Shown one piece after another: positions 50,054 to 59,944 of a DNA stretch of 64,000 nt. The stretch covers positions 1,759 to 65,758 of the forward strand of contig MLAK01000949.1 in the NCBI GenBank assembly GCA_001839685.1, given 5' to 3'. The notes beneath the pieces were generated by a model. The model saw only the letters and a list, made by a program, of their open reading frames with translations. It searched no databases and had not been told where the DNA came from. The position numbers and the translations under genes were made by a program. This DNA comes from Tritrichomonas foetus. Taxonomy: Eukaryota > Parabasalia > Tritrichomonadida > Tritrichomonadidae. How positions within the stretch are numbered: position 1 is the stretch's first letter; every line of letters starts with the position of its first letter.

Positions 50054-51130
50054 TTAGAAATCAATGAGATCGTCATTCTTCTTTTCTTCTTCTTGCTGCT
50101 GCTGAGGCGAAGGCTGTGTTACTGGGTAGAGGTCATCTGAAAGGTCTGAAGAGTCGTCCAGTTCCTCTTTTTGCTCATACTTCTCGAATGGCTTCCCATC
50201 TGCAGGGCCCTTTGTTGGAGGGATTGGCGCCGGCGATGGATTCGCGGAGGCTGTCTTCTCGCTAGCTGATTGAGATGCTCCAGGATTAGAAGTTGATGCG
50301 GTGGATGAGTTGCTTTCCAACTTGGAGTCTTTCTTCGTCTTTTTGAAGAACGACGAGCTGTTGCTCCTTCCCGTCTCTTCAAGCGGAATCGGCGGTGCGA
50401 CCGTTAGCGATGTAGTTTCGGCCCTCATCTTCTGTAATGGAAAGTCGTTTAGTGGCTGCACGATGTACTGCTGCTGGAGGGCGATTAGTTCAAGCATGTA
50501 GAATTGGTAGATTTGGTAGGCTTTCCCAAAGTAGTTCATTCTGTTTTCATAAAGCCTTGAGACACCATTGATGAAGTCGTTATGGTATCTCTCATATTTT
50601 TCGCGCCGTATTCGCGTTTTTTCTTCATGTAAATCAACATCCTTATTTTTCTCTCGCGCTGCAGCCAGGTGGCTTTCCTCCTGCAGCAACAAAACTCTGT
50701 TTTTCTTTCGCTTGTTTTTAATGACTTTCAGTTGGACGATCTGCTCCTGGCAAAGTTTGATGAGATTGATCTCATTTTGAGGTATGTAGTGGCTTCTGAG
50801 GTTCTCCGTGACCAGCTTAAGTCTGTCAAATCCGTCTTTTGACTTTAACGCGTGCGTGTGGTAAGGTTCGGCGTCGACCTGAATAATTTCGGCGAAGGTC
50901 GCTGAGGCTGCAACCGCGGCGTTGGCTGTGTTAAATGATTGTACACCAATAGAATTGAACGATTTGGTAAGAAGAGCGCATTGATCTTGAAGCATATGAA
51001 GATGCTCGTAATGGAGGACATAATCTGGATCTTCGTTTTCTTTTTTCTTTTTGTCTGATGAAATTCCATCTTTCGCTTTAGCGTAACCTAAAGTAACTGA
51101 TTTCTTGGTTTTCGACAGAAATTTCTTCAT
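50054..51130 (-). CDS. BAR-like protein with endocytic tail, 358 aa
   Basis: Residues about 30-245 form a long helical bundle with BAR-type features: a basic start (MKKFLSKTKKSVTLGYAKAK), central helices with KLCQEQIVQLKVIKNKRKKN and a final helix YENRMNYFGKAYQIYQFYML. The C-terminal 110 residues are disordered, Ser/Pro/Gln-rich, and end in DDLIDF, which resembles clathrin-box or AP-binding DL/IxF-type signals in endocytic adaptors. Together this suggests a membrane-curving protein in endocytosis. The BAR call rests on pattern and helix layout, not on a defining motif, and a related Fes/CIP4-type or arfaptin-type fold is possible. Start ATG 51130. Confidence 0.65.
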   Translation of the reverse strand: MKKFLSKTKKSVTLGYAKAKDGISSDKKKKENEDPDYVLHYEHLHMLQDQCALLTKSFNSIGVQSFNTANAAVAASATFAEIIQVDAEPYHTHALKSKDGFDRLKLVTENLRSHYIPQNEINLIKLCQEQIVQLKVIKNKRKKNRVLLLQEESHLAAAREKNKDVDLHEEKTRIRREKYERYHNDFINGVSRLYENRMNYFGKAYQIYQFYMLELIALQQQYIVQPLNDFPLQKMRAETTSLTVAPPIPLEETGRSNSSSFFKKTKKDSKLESNSSTASTSNPGASQSASEKTASANPSPAPIPPTKGPADGKPFEKYEQKEELDDSSDLSDDLYPVTQPSPQQQQEEEKKNDDLIDF

Positions 51131-51227
51131 TCGAAATTTGAAGGTGAAATTTACAGAAAAATGTCATCGCAATATATATTCATGAATGTGTTTCCCTAAG
51201 TTTGTCGTTTCCTTTGGAAAAACAACT

Positions 51228-51299
51228 GCGTTGTTAGTGTAGTGGTTATCATGTGAGCCTTCCAAGCTTGAGATCCGGGTTCGATTCCCGGACAACGCA
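51228..51299 (+). tRNA. tRNA-Gly(UCC)
   Basis: 72 bases fold as a cloverleaf: acceptor GCGTTGT pairs with ACAACGC (51292-51298), discriminator A; D arm with AGTGTAGTGGT; anticodon stem TGAGC/GCTTG around CTTCCAA with anticodon TCC; T arm with GGGTTCGATTCCC. The A box and B box (GGTTCGATTCC) of polymerase III genes are intact. No intron and no encoded CCA. The sequence closely follows eukaryotic tRNA-Gly(UCC). Confidence 0.96.
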
Positions 51300-51303
51300 C
51301 GAC

Positions 51304-51318
51304 TTTTTCCATTTTTTT
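51304..51318 (+). terminator. polymerase III T-run terminator
   Basis: TTTTT at 51304-51308 and TTTTTTT at 51312-51318 directly follow the tRNA. T-runs of four or more end polymerase III transcription. Confidence 0.8.
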
Positions 51319-51490
51319 GCATTCTGCGAAAAGGGTTAATTTCCTTGAATATTACAACAATTCACAGTTTTTAATTATATATAATTAATAGATCAATTCC
51401 ATTATTCCCCGTTAAATTTTTCAATAATTAAAAATTCATTATTAATTTAATTTAAATATTTATAAATTTTAATATTCAAACAATCTATAT

Positions 51491-53526
51491 TTAACATTTC
51501 ACTTCCTCTATTTCATTCATCATCGATTCTATTGCGGTCATTACGTATTGAATGAAAATGTTGAATTCGTGAGATGAGCCTCTATTCAACAAAACCTGTA
51601 AATCAAGTGTATCTTTAGTTTCATAGTATATCTTAAACAAAATATACAAAGTTTTATCCATTCTTCTGCAAATCAGTGTCATGTCATCAGGATATTTCCA
51701 TTCCATTTCGTGTTTTCCAATCATTTTAATCAACGTCACAATGAGTGTCGAGAGTGGCGCCTGAATTGAAGTGAAAATTTGTTCATCTTCATAAACTGAT
51801 TCAGGAACGTCAGTTTCACCCCATCCAACGGGTTGAGCTAGTGAACGAATAGAAGAATCCATTGACGAAACCTCATTGTTAATTCTTCTTCGTTTGAATG
51901 GATCAGATGTTTGGATTGACATTGTTGGGATTTCTCGAGGTGGCATCATAAACGGATCATTTCCAATACTTCCATCATCATCTTGATTTTCACTGTCTTC
52001 ATTATTATGATTGCTATCCTCATTTTCTGATTCATCATCGTCTGACCATTCGTAGCCTTCAATCGACATTCGTGTAACAGACATGTGGTAAAAAACTTTA
52101 GCCATTGTTTGATGATCTTCCAAGAGTTCTTTTTTAACATCATCTTCACTTGCATAACCAATTGCCTTTAAAATGGATAAAATAAATGGTTCAATAGTTG
52201 AAGGATCGATTGGATCTCGAAGTGAAGGAAGAGGTAAAGGAACAGGAAGTGGATATTCAGGTGGCAAATATGATCGAAATGCAGGATGCGCTTTAATTCC
52301 TTTTAATGTAATTCGTTTTTGTGGATCAACAACTAAAATCTTGCGAATTAAATCAGCAATTAAATCGGGGACGTCACTTGGCATTGTATAACCGCCACTT
52401 TTCACTTTTTGGAGCAACTGTCTAACGGATGGTTCATCGAATGGTAACTTTCCCTGTATGTTAGTCAATAAAGAAATAAACTCTTCTTTAATCATTTTTC
52501 TTCTTATAAGTTTAATTCAAGCGCAATTAATTGAATTCATATTATTAATTAATTATAAGTATTCATTCATTCTTTTTTTTTTAAAAAAAAACAAATCGTA
52601 GATGAATCACAACAATCAGTAACAACAACTAGTTTGAATAATAATTGTCAATAAAAACAATCATTTTGAATGAATACAATTAATTAGAACTAAATCAATT
52701 AATCAGAACTAAATCAATTAATTAGAACCAAATCAATTAATTAGAACCAAATCAATTAATTAGAACCAAATCAATTAATCAGAACTAAATCAATTAATCA
52801 GAACTAAATCAATTAATCAGAACTAAATCAATTAATTAGAACCAAATCAATTAATCAGAACCAAATCAATTAATTGATGAAAAACTTATAAGAATGAAAA
52901 AAGAAGAAAAATATACATACATTAATTAAAGCGTAAAAAATCACACCACAACTCCAAATGTCTGCCATCCTTCCATCATATGGAAAACCTTTTATGACTT
53001 CAGGCGATGCGTAATGTGGCGATCCACAGCTTGTTTCAACTATATTTGTTTGCATCCAGCGGGCAAATCCAAAGTCTGCAATTTTTATTCGATTGTATTG
53101 ATCCAAAAGTAAGTTTTCTGGTTTGAGGTCACGATGACAAATTCCATGCTGATGAAGATAATCAAGTCCATAAATAAGCTGTCTGAAAAATTCCAAAGCG
53201 ATTGAAGGTTCAAGTTTTTTCCGTAAAACCAAAAAATCGAATAATTCACCATTTGATGCATATTCTAAAACCATGTAAAGATGTCTTGGACTTTCACAAA
53301 CTTCGATTAGTTTGAGTAGGTGCGGGTGGTCGAGTAAACGCATTAAAGCTATTTCGCGGCGAATTTTTTTTTGCATATCGGGTTTGACGTCGAATTGAGA
53401 TTTTTTAATAATTTTGATGGCAACTTGGTCTCCATTGTCTTTCCTTTGCGCGAGTTTCACTTTGCCCGTCGCACCGCTGCCGAGTGTGCGGTCCAAAACA
53501 TAATTTCCAACTTCTTGCCGCTTCAT
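51491..53526 (-). CDS. SNF1/BRSK-like Ser/Thr kinase, two exons
   Basis: Exon 1 is 53526-52921 and exon 2 is 52450-51491; together they encode 521 residues. Neither frame alone is a whole kinase. Exon 1 has LGSGATGKVKL, VAIKIIKK, CHRDLKPENLLLD, ADFGFARW, ETSCGSPHYASPEVIKG and DIWSCGVIFYALIN. Exon 2 opens GKLPFDEPSVRQLLQKVKSG and DPQKRITLKGI, which is exactly the next part of a CAMK/SNF1-type kinase domain, so splicing in phase 0 is required. The CGSPHYASPE and LPF-RQLL phrases are closest to BRSK/SAD and Gin4-type kinases. Residues about 305-345 look UBA-like (LKAIGYASEDDVKKELL) and the C-terminus resembles a KA1-type domain. Likely a polarity, cell-cycle or energy kinase (inference). Confidence 0.88.
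52451..52920 (-). other. spliceosomal intron, 470 bases
   Basis: Minus strand 5' end is GTATGT (52920-52915) and 3' end is ACTAACATACAG (ending 52451), the combined branch-point and acceptor motif of trichomonad introns (T. vaginalis uses ACTAACACACAG). Splicing joins AAT to GGA in frame and restores the kinase domain. Inside are in-frame stops and the 19-base tandem repeat. Confidence 0.93.
52684..52873. repeat. 10 x 19-base tandem repeat inside the intron
   Basis: Exactly ten contiguous copies of TYAGAACYAAATCAATTAA (plus strand), 190 bases. The only variation is T/C at two positions (ttagaacc, tcagaact, ttagaact, tcagaacc forms), so copies are very homogeneous. It makes up 40% of the intron. 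Confidence 0.95.
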
Positions 53527-54188
53527 TTTAAAATTATCAATTCACCTTTATTTGTTCATAACCGTAAATCGCTAATGACACTTTTTGAGTGGTTTCTGTT
53601 CAAAATCTTGGTCTAAAATTTTAGCACGGATATTTTAAAAAGTTTTAAAGATTTATTTTCGTTTGAAAAAGTTCATATACGATGAAAATTTTTCTATGAA
53701 TGATAATTCATCCTTTTCCTGCTTTCTAAAAGAAGAAACCAATTATATGCAATCTATCTATAGTATAAAAATACCTCTAAAAATGTTTTAGATTTCATTT
53801 ATATTAAAATTCGAGGAAAGTCATTATGACACTTCAATGTTGATTCCTTGGAGGACTCATATTCCATAGTATTGATTATAAACCTAAAGTTAGCTAAAAT
53901 TTGCATTAAACCATATTAGTTAAATCTTGAATCCCCAACAATAATGTTTTGCAATTTTCCGTTGTATTGGCGTTCATGTTTCTAACATGTTCTTGTGATG
54001 ATATCCATTAAGAACAACATTCAACACAAGAGCATTCAACACAAGAAACTGATGCTCAATGAAATAAAATCACAACTCACGATCAAAAAAAAAAAAAAAA
54101 AAAAAAAAAAATAAAAAATTGTATTCAAGATATTTGATTATTTTTTAAAATATAGATTTCATTCGAACATCATTAATACAAATGCAAT
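53527..54188. other. intergenic
   Basis: 662 bases between two minus-strand genes. GAAAAAGTT at 53665-53673 upstream of the kinase. CATTCAACACAAGA occurs twice, 15 bases apart (54018 and 54033). A run of 27 A lies at 54085-54111. No gene seen. Confidence 0.5.
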
Positions 54189-57023
54189 TCACTTGATAAG
54201 ACTTCTTGGACCAAACCCAATTTTTGGAGCAGGACGTGGGCTGAGTGTTTGTCGGTTTGGTGGCACAAATCCAAAAGTTGGTTTTTGATTAGAATTAGTT
54301 GGTGAGCCCATTCTAAAATTACTCATGTTATGCTTTGTAAGTAAAGCGAAAATATCAGAATAACCATTTTGTCCAGCAAGTTGGATTGGTGTTTTACCCG
54401 ATGCAGTTTTCGCTGTAAAATCAATTCCAGTTGTTTCACATAACACTTCAACGACTTTGCCCATTCCTTTTTCACAAGCTAAGTGAAGTGGTGTTTTTAA
54501 TCCAATTGCTGTTTTAGGATTAAGTAGAATATTTGGATTAGAAATCAACAATTTTACTATATCTGCATGACCAGCACGTGCAGCAAAGTGCAAAGCGGTC
54601 ATTGATTGAGCAGCCATTAAATTTATATCTAAGTCTTTTCTTTCAAGAAGTAATTTCACAAATTCTGTTTGACCTTGTTGGCAGCATAAATGCAATACAG
54701 AAATTCCACTTCCTGGTTGTTGCTTGTTAATATCAAGGGAATCATTTTCAACCAACATTTTGAAGATTTCAAAATTGTTTATCATTGCTTCATAAAAAGT
54801 AATTGTTAATTCATCTTCTTCTTGAATAAGATGAACTGTACTTACTGAATTTAATCTGGTTTCAATCAAAGATATAGCTTCTGGAGATTTATTATTGTGT
54901 ATGCTGAAGTCACTATTCGATCGATTTGTGAGAGAAAGTTTAACTAAGCTATTATTTCGATTTTTAGATGATTCTTCTTCAATCGAAGCCATTTTTTTTT
55001 TTTCTGAAGAGAAATCGAATTTAACTGAGCAATTCAGATCGATTCCTTTTTGTTCCAACAAAATTTTAACGCATTCAGTATGATGGTTAATACAGGCGAG
55101 TTGGATAGGTGTGAAATTTTCAAAGTTTTTCATGTTCAAATCGATGCATTCTACTTGACAAAGGCATTTCACAATATCACTGTTGCCTTGAATGCACGCA
55201 AGATGAAGTGGTGTCATATTTCCTTGTGAAAGAGAGTTTACTTCAGTTTGTAAACCTTCTTTGATAATTACGTCCATTAACATTTTTACAATTTCATAGT
55301 TTCCTTTTTGACATGCTATATGAAGAGGTCCCATATCAGTATTCATTATTTTACAGGTAATGTCAATTTTTGATGACGATAGAAGGATTTGAACGGATTC
55401 TGGTAATGAACGTTCACATGCAAAATGTAATGCTGATTGATTCTTTTGTGTTCGAGCGTCAACATCTACATCTGGACAGTCTACAAGTACACGTAAAGCA
55501 TCTACGTTTCCTTTTGATGCAGCAAAGTGAATTCCAGCCCATCCTTGTGCGCCCATAACTGAAGTAACTTTGGAATTAACATCAACGAACTTTTGCTTGC
55601 ATAAAAAGTGGCACACATCAGGGTTTCCATTTTGGCATGCTAAATGAAAAACATTGATATTTTCTCCATTCAAGACAGATGGAATAAACATTTTACTGAG
55701 GAAGTATTGAAGTAATGGTGTGCATCCCCATCGACAGCATTGTTCAATGATGTTCATTCCACTGATTTTCAAGGATGGCATATCAATTAAATATAAAAGT
55801 GATTTAAAGTTAGAAAATTGGAAGCATACTGTAATGAGTTGGTCAATACAATTATCAATAGGTAATTTCTTTTCTTCAACAAGCCATTTAAAGAGGTCAT
55901 GACGATGGAATTGAATGGCGTCTGTTAAAGTTCCGTCGAATGATAGTGAGTGATTGTCACAATATTCAATAATTTCTTTATCACCACCACAAATAGCATA
56001 GTGAGCAGTCTTTGAAGTGAGCCTTGCTTTTTTGTCTTCAAGAAGATAAAGAAATATTTTAGATGAGCCAAAGAAGGCAGAGATGTCAACATAGCACATA
56101 TAGTCATTATTTACAAACGAGCAGCGTTCATAAACACTTTTCATGTAATGTTCTTCATTGAAATCAGAAATTGATGTCACTTGTTTGAATTTTTCAATGT
56201 CGTCTTTCCTCAATATGTTGTAAACAACATCTGGATTGACACCGGCCTTTAAATATTCTTTATGAAGTTTGAAATTATTGGCGCTTAAGGATTCAATTGC
56301 CGCCTTAAAAAGCCGATAAGGTGTTCGATTGGTTTCCTGAACAAGATCGTGAAATTGAGGGGGAAGTAAACGGTTTCCTAAGTTGAGATTGAGATCAGCT
56401 TCAGTTAATATTCCTTTTTCAAAAAGGGTTCGGAATGTGAAGCAAATTTCATTGAATGTCTTAACTTCGTTTCCATTTTCAATTGCATTTTTAAGCGCAT
56501 TCGTGATAAAGCGTTTCAAAGTCTGATTGAAGTCACTTCGTGTTTCAATTAAATTATAAAATTTTTCGAAATATTTTTCAGCGGATTCGTGATCTGAAAC
56601 AATCATGTTGAATATGTATCGAACGATTGTCTCGCTGTCAAATGGTTCCAGATTTTGATTCAGGTCGATATTGCTTACTTGCTCGAGGGTGACAAATTTC
56701 GAATCATTGGAAATAACAGTTGATAAATTTTCGATTTTCATCAGTGTTGCGAAAGTTTGAAGATTATCAGAATTGAGTGTAATTTGGCCATTAAGCAAGC
56801 TGCGGACATCTGCATGGTCAATGTCTTTTGGCAAACCATCAAGATTTATTTCGACATTAGAATTAGAGTCCAGGTCGATAGCGGAATTATTTTTCAATAT
56901 TCTTTTAAGTGTTGTTTTTTCGACTTCATAGGGGTGGCCATTTATTGTGAACTTGAAGTTTGTTTTAGGCGCAACCATTGGTCTCTTGAGAAGAACAGGC
57001 TGACGATTTCTAGGAGAGATCAT
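54189..57023 (-). CDS. BTB-like/ankyrin repeat protein, 944 aa
   Basis: Residues about 20-115 resemble a degenerate BTB/POZ fold (NFKFTINGHPYEVEKTTLKR, then NGQITLNSDNLQTFATLMKI), followed by about 200 helical residues and then ankyrin repeats from about 305 to 910. Good repeats include TPLHLACIQGNSDIVKCLCQ, MTALHFAARAGHADIVKLLI and KTPLHLACEKGMGKVVEVLC; earlier ones are weaker. A linker about 660-720 is charged and Ser/Asn-rich (SSEKKKMASIEEESSKNRNN) and interrupts the array. The tail is short, Pro/Arg-rich. Trichomonads have a very large ankyrin family of this shape; partners are unknown. An in-frame ATG (MVAPKTNFKF) 16 codons in is an alternative start. Confidence 0.85.
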   Translation of the reverse strand: MISPRNRQPVLLKRPMVAPKTNFKFTINGHPYEVEKTTLKRILKNNSAIDLDSNSNVEINLDGLPKDIDHADVRSLLNGQITLNSDNLQTFATLMKIENLSTVISNDSKFVTLEQVSNIDLNQNLEPFDSETIVRYIFNMIVSDHESAEKYFEKFYNLIETRSDFNQTLKRFITNALKNAIENGNEVKTFNEICFTFRTLFEKGILTEADLNLNLGNRLLPPQFHDLVQETNRTPYRLFKAAIESLSANNFKLHKEYLKAGVNPDVVYNILRKDDIEKFKQVTSISDFNEEHYMKSVYERCSFVNNDYMCYVDISAFFGSSKIFLYLLEDKKARLTSKTAHYAICGGDKEIIEYCDNHSLSFDGTLTDAIQFHRHDLFKWLVEEKKLPIDNCIDQLITVCFQFSNFKSLLYLIDMPSLKISGMNIIEQCCRWGCTPLLQYFLSKMFIPSVLNGENINVFHLACQNGNPDVCHFLCKQKFVDVNSKVTSVMGAQGWAGIHFAASKGNVDALRVLVDCPDVDVDARTQKNQSALHFACERSLPESVQILLSSSKIDITCKIMNTDMGPLHIACQKGNYEIVKMLMDVIIKEGLQTEVNSLSQGNMTPLHLACIQGNSDIVKCLCQVECIDLNMKNFENFTPIQLACINHHTECVKILLEQKGIDLNCSVKFDFSSEKKKMASIEEESSKNRNNSLVKLSLTNRSNSDFSIHNNKSPEAISLIETRLNSVSTVHLIQEEDELTITFYEAMINNFEIFKMLVENDSLDINKQQPGSGISVLHLCCQQGQTEFVKLLLERKDLDINLMAAQSMTALHFAARAGHADIVKLLISNPNILLNPKTAIGLKTPLHLACEKGMGKVVEVLCETTGIDFTAKTASGKTPIQLAGQNGYSDIFALLTKHNMSNFRMGSPTNSNQKPTFGFVPPNRQTLSPRPAPKIGFGPRSLIK

Positions 57024-58279
57024 CGTGTTGGATTTTTTGGTTCAATAAAATTTTACATCACTTATTGAATTAAGACGTAAATGTTTTTTTTTTCTTTTTG
57101 TTTTTTTTTTTTTCACACTACATTTCTCTCTCAAATAATACTTTATGCTCGACAATTTGAGTAACCCAAATCGATATATCATTCAATTTCCTCTCACTTT
57201 TTATAAATGTTTAAATTTTATTTCACGAAAGTATTGATTGTTCATTTTCTTTATTAATATAGGTTTTTCATGACTAAACCAATTATTAAGATGACGATCA
57301 TAAATAAATGAAATATTATACTTAGAATGAACTTTTTATTAATGATAAAGAAAGAAATTAAAAAATAATATTCTTAATTTTTTCGTAATAATGAACTTTT
57401 TGATGATAATATGTGCTTTATGCGGTTATTTTCTAAAGGATATTTTTTTTTTCTGATGAATAGACGACTTTAATATTGACTAAGTAAGGAGAATTATGAT
57501 GATTATGTGGATATGAAAGAAACACAACTGATTGTAAATTGAATGAACATTCAAATAAAAGTTGTGAAATTAAATGGATATGAATCAAATATATTTTGAT
57601 TCCAAAGATACTTTTTTGTCATGGATCAGTATATATTCGGAATTTAGAGTTAGTTATCAACTGATTTCTGGTCAACGGGGTACCTATGAAAACTTTCAGA
57701 AGAACTATTCAATAGATTGAATATATAACATCCGGTATTTTATTCAAATTTTAATTTTGTGGAGACCTAAAGTTTTTTTGAGAGAAAAATAATCATAAAA
57801 AAAGGAAATTGAACGAAAATGCATTAATAAAATGTGTTTCTTCATAAATTATTCCTAGTTTCATACTCTAAAATTTCTTAATTCTTATCCATATCATACT
57901 TTTTTCGCGAATAAAATATCGTTGATAAACAATGTGGTTAATTTCAAAATTTTGTTTAGTTTTGGTCACTCATTCCAACCATAATAATTAAGTTTATATT
58001 CTAAGTTAATTTTGTATGTCGGATTACATGGTTAGTGAGAATGCTTGAGCATTCGCCAATCATATTTTTTCGTTTTTTATTTCCTAATTGTCACATAAAT
58101 CGTTTTTTATCTCTTGTATGATTCAGCATTTTTAGAAAAGAGCCCTTTCTATCTCAAAGAATCAGTGAGACATATGAAAACTAATATTTTTTTTGTAAAG
58201 AGAATCTTTTCAATGAATAAATGGACGATCAAATAAAATCTCAATTATTATCTCCGTAGATATACAAAACTCAAGGAAA
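57024..58279. other. intergenic between divergent genes
   Basis: 1256 bases, A/T-rich, with T-runs near 57090-57110. No open frame, RNA or repeat array recognised. Confidence 0.45.
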
Positions 58280-58996
58280 ATGTTTTTCTCACTATTGATA
58301 TTGCCTTGTTTATCGGCTCATATAAAATTGCGCCCTAGGATAGGAGAAACGTTGAAAGAACAACTGAAACGGCTTTATGGTGATCACATCGTCGTCAACT
58401 ATCAAGCCTCCAGACGAAAAATGTACGGGATCACTGATTGCGAAAATAATGCAATCAGACTCATCTATGGAAACAGCTTTTACGAGTGGACTTGCGGAAA
58501 CCAATCGATTCCAAATCCTAATCATGTGAATGCAGAACATGTCGTTCCTCAGTCAACATTTAAAGAAAAGACCCCAATGGTATCGGATTTACATCATCTC
58601 ATTTCCTCTCCATCAAAGGTCAACAATGCGCGAAGTAATTTTCCATTCGGCGAATTTCCTTATTCTGAGGCTTTCAGATGGTGCACAAACAATGAATGCA
58701 CAGCCACAGCTCCAGACAAGTCATTGTACGAGGAATATTCCGTTTTGAAGAAAAATACAATGTTCATGCCTAGAGTTTCTGATCGTGGACAGGTTGCTCG
58801 AGCAATATTCTATTTCTACACAATATACCCTGACTATAACATCACAGACGTAGGTGATGTAGAAACATTCAAAAAGTGGAATAATTTATATCCTCCACAG
58901 GCCCATGAAATTGCCAGAAACAATGCAATTAATCGAACACAAGGAAATAGAAATCCCTATATCGATGATCCTTCTCTTGTTGATCAAGTTTGGTGA
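58280..58996 (+). CDS. endonuclease I family nuclease (EndA/NucM-like), secreted
   Basis: A 238-residue nuclease of the bacterial endonuclease I (beta-beta-alpha-metal) family, which cuts DNA and RNA without much sequence preference. A short hydrophobic signal peptide opens it (MFFSLLILPCLSA). The catalytic block NAEHVVPQS carries the general base His87; the second block DLHHLISSPSKVNNARSN with metal-ligand Asn residues follows, then DRGQVARAIFYFY and the family ending YPPQAHEIARNNAINRTQGN, RNPYIDDPSLVDQVW. It is likely secreted or lysosomal for scavenging nucleic acid, useful in a purine-dependent parasite (inference). The family is mainly bacterial, so lateral transfer is likely. Start ATG 58280. 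Confidence 0.92.
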   Translation: MFFSLLILPCLSAHIKLRPRIGETLKEQLKRLYGDHIVVNYQASRRKMYGITDCENNAIRLIYGNSFYEWTCGNQSIPNPNHVNAEHVVPQSTFKEKTPMVSDLHHLISSPSKVNNARSNFPFGEFPYSEAFRWCTNNECTATAPDKSLYEEYSVLKKNTMFMPRVSDRGQVARAIFYFYTIYPDYNITDVGDVETFKKWNNLYPPQAHEIARNNAINRTQGNRNPYIDDPSLVDQVW

Positions 58997-59930
58997 TTTT
59001 GTGATTAATGATTTTCATTCAAATATCAATTCATAAGAATATTAGTGATTTGAATAAAATATATAGAGGAAATAATTTATCGTCTTCTTTCCCACTCCAA
59101 GTTTTGAATTCATTTGCAATTATTCTTCCCTGAGAAAAAGATTACTCCCGCTTGGCCAATTCTAAAGGTGAATTAGAATTTCTGCCTTATATTTTGGTCG
59201 GAATGCAAAAGTATCAATTATTCCAATAAATAATTTGATATCTAAATTTTTGATTCAATTGTTGATCATGAATATCATATTACATTAAATAACATATTGA
59301 AATGACACATATGATCAATTACATCTCGTCTAACGATATAAAAAAAAAATTACCAATATATTAATTGGAATCTTTCACATTTTCATTTTTAAAGAATAGA
59401 AACTTAAATAGTATTTTTAGCATACAAAATGAAGAAACGAAAGTGATAAATATCAATGATGATCATTAAATTACTGCGAATTTTCCCTTAAAAAACTGTC
59501 CATCAATTTTACTCAATGTTGAATAAGTTATACAATCAGCAATAATGTCTTTTTTTTAAGAAGGAAAGTCGAAAATTTGCTTTTTCATTTGAGTAAATCA
59601 CAACAATATTCACCTAGATAATTATTTATGGTTAATTTTTGTGAGTGATAGATCCCAAAAATTAAAGGTATATTGAATTTTTCTGAGATGATGTATTTAA
59701 TGAACTTATTCAAAAAGACAGTTAAACTTTTTCAAAACCAAACAAAATTTGTATAAAATACAGCAATATCTTATTATATTTTATTATTTTCTTATTTTTG
59801 ATGCAATGTTTTACTTTAAGTACTTATGCATAATATCAATATATATTATTTTAATGGAAATAATCCATTTTCATTTTTGTGGATGCAACTTTTCCATGAT
59901 GTGATTTTGTTAAAAAGTTTCTTCCGCTTT
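58997..59930. other. intergenic
   Basis: About 930 bases, A/T-rich. AACTTTTTC at 59725-59733. No gene seen. Confidence 0.45.
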
Positions 59931-59937
59931 TCATTCT
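59931..59937 (+). promoter_or_regulatory. initiator-like element of TOR-like gene
   Basis: TCATTCT with presumed start A at 59933, twelve bases before ATG 59945. Matches TCA+1Y(T/A). Confidence 0.5.
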
Positions 59938-59944
59938 TACTGAC

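Noticed and set aside
54085..54111. Run of 27 A as the tail of a retroposed transcript
   Set aside because: No recognisable coding or RNA sequence precedes it and no flanking target duplication was seen; long A-runs are common in A/T-rich spacers.
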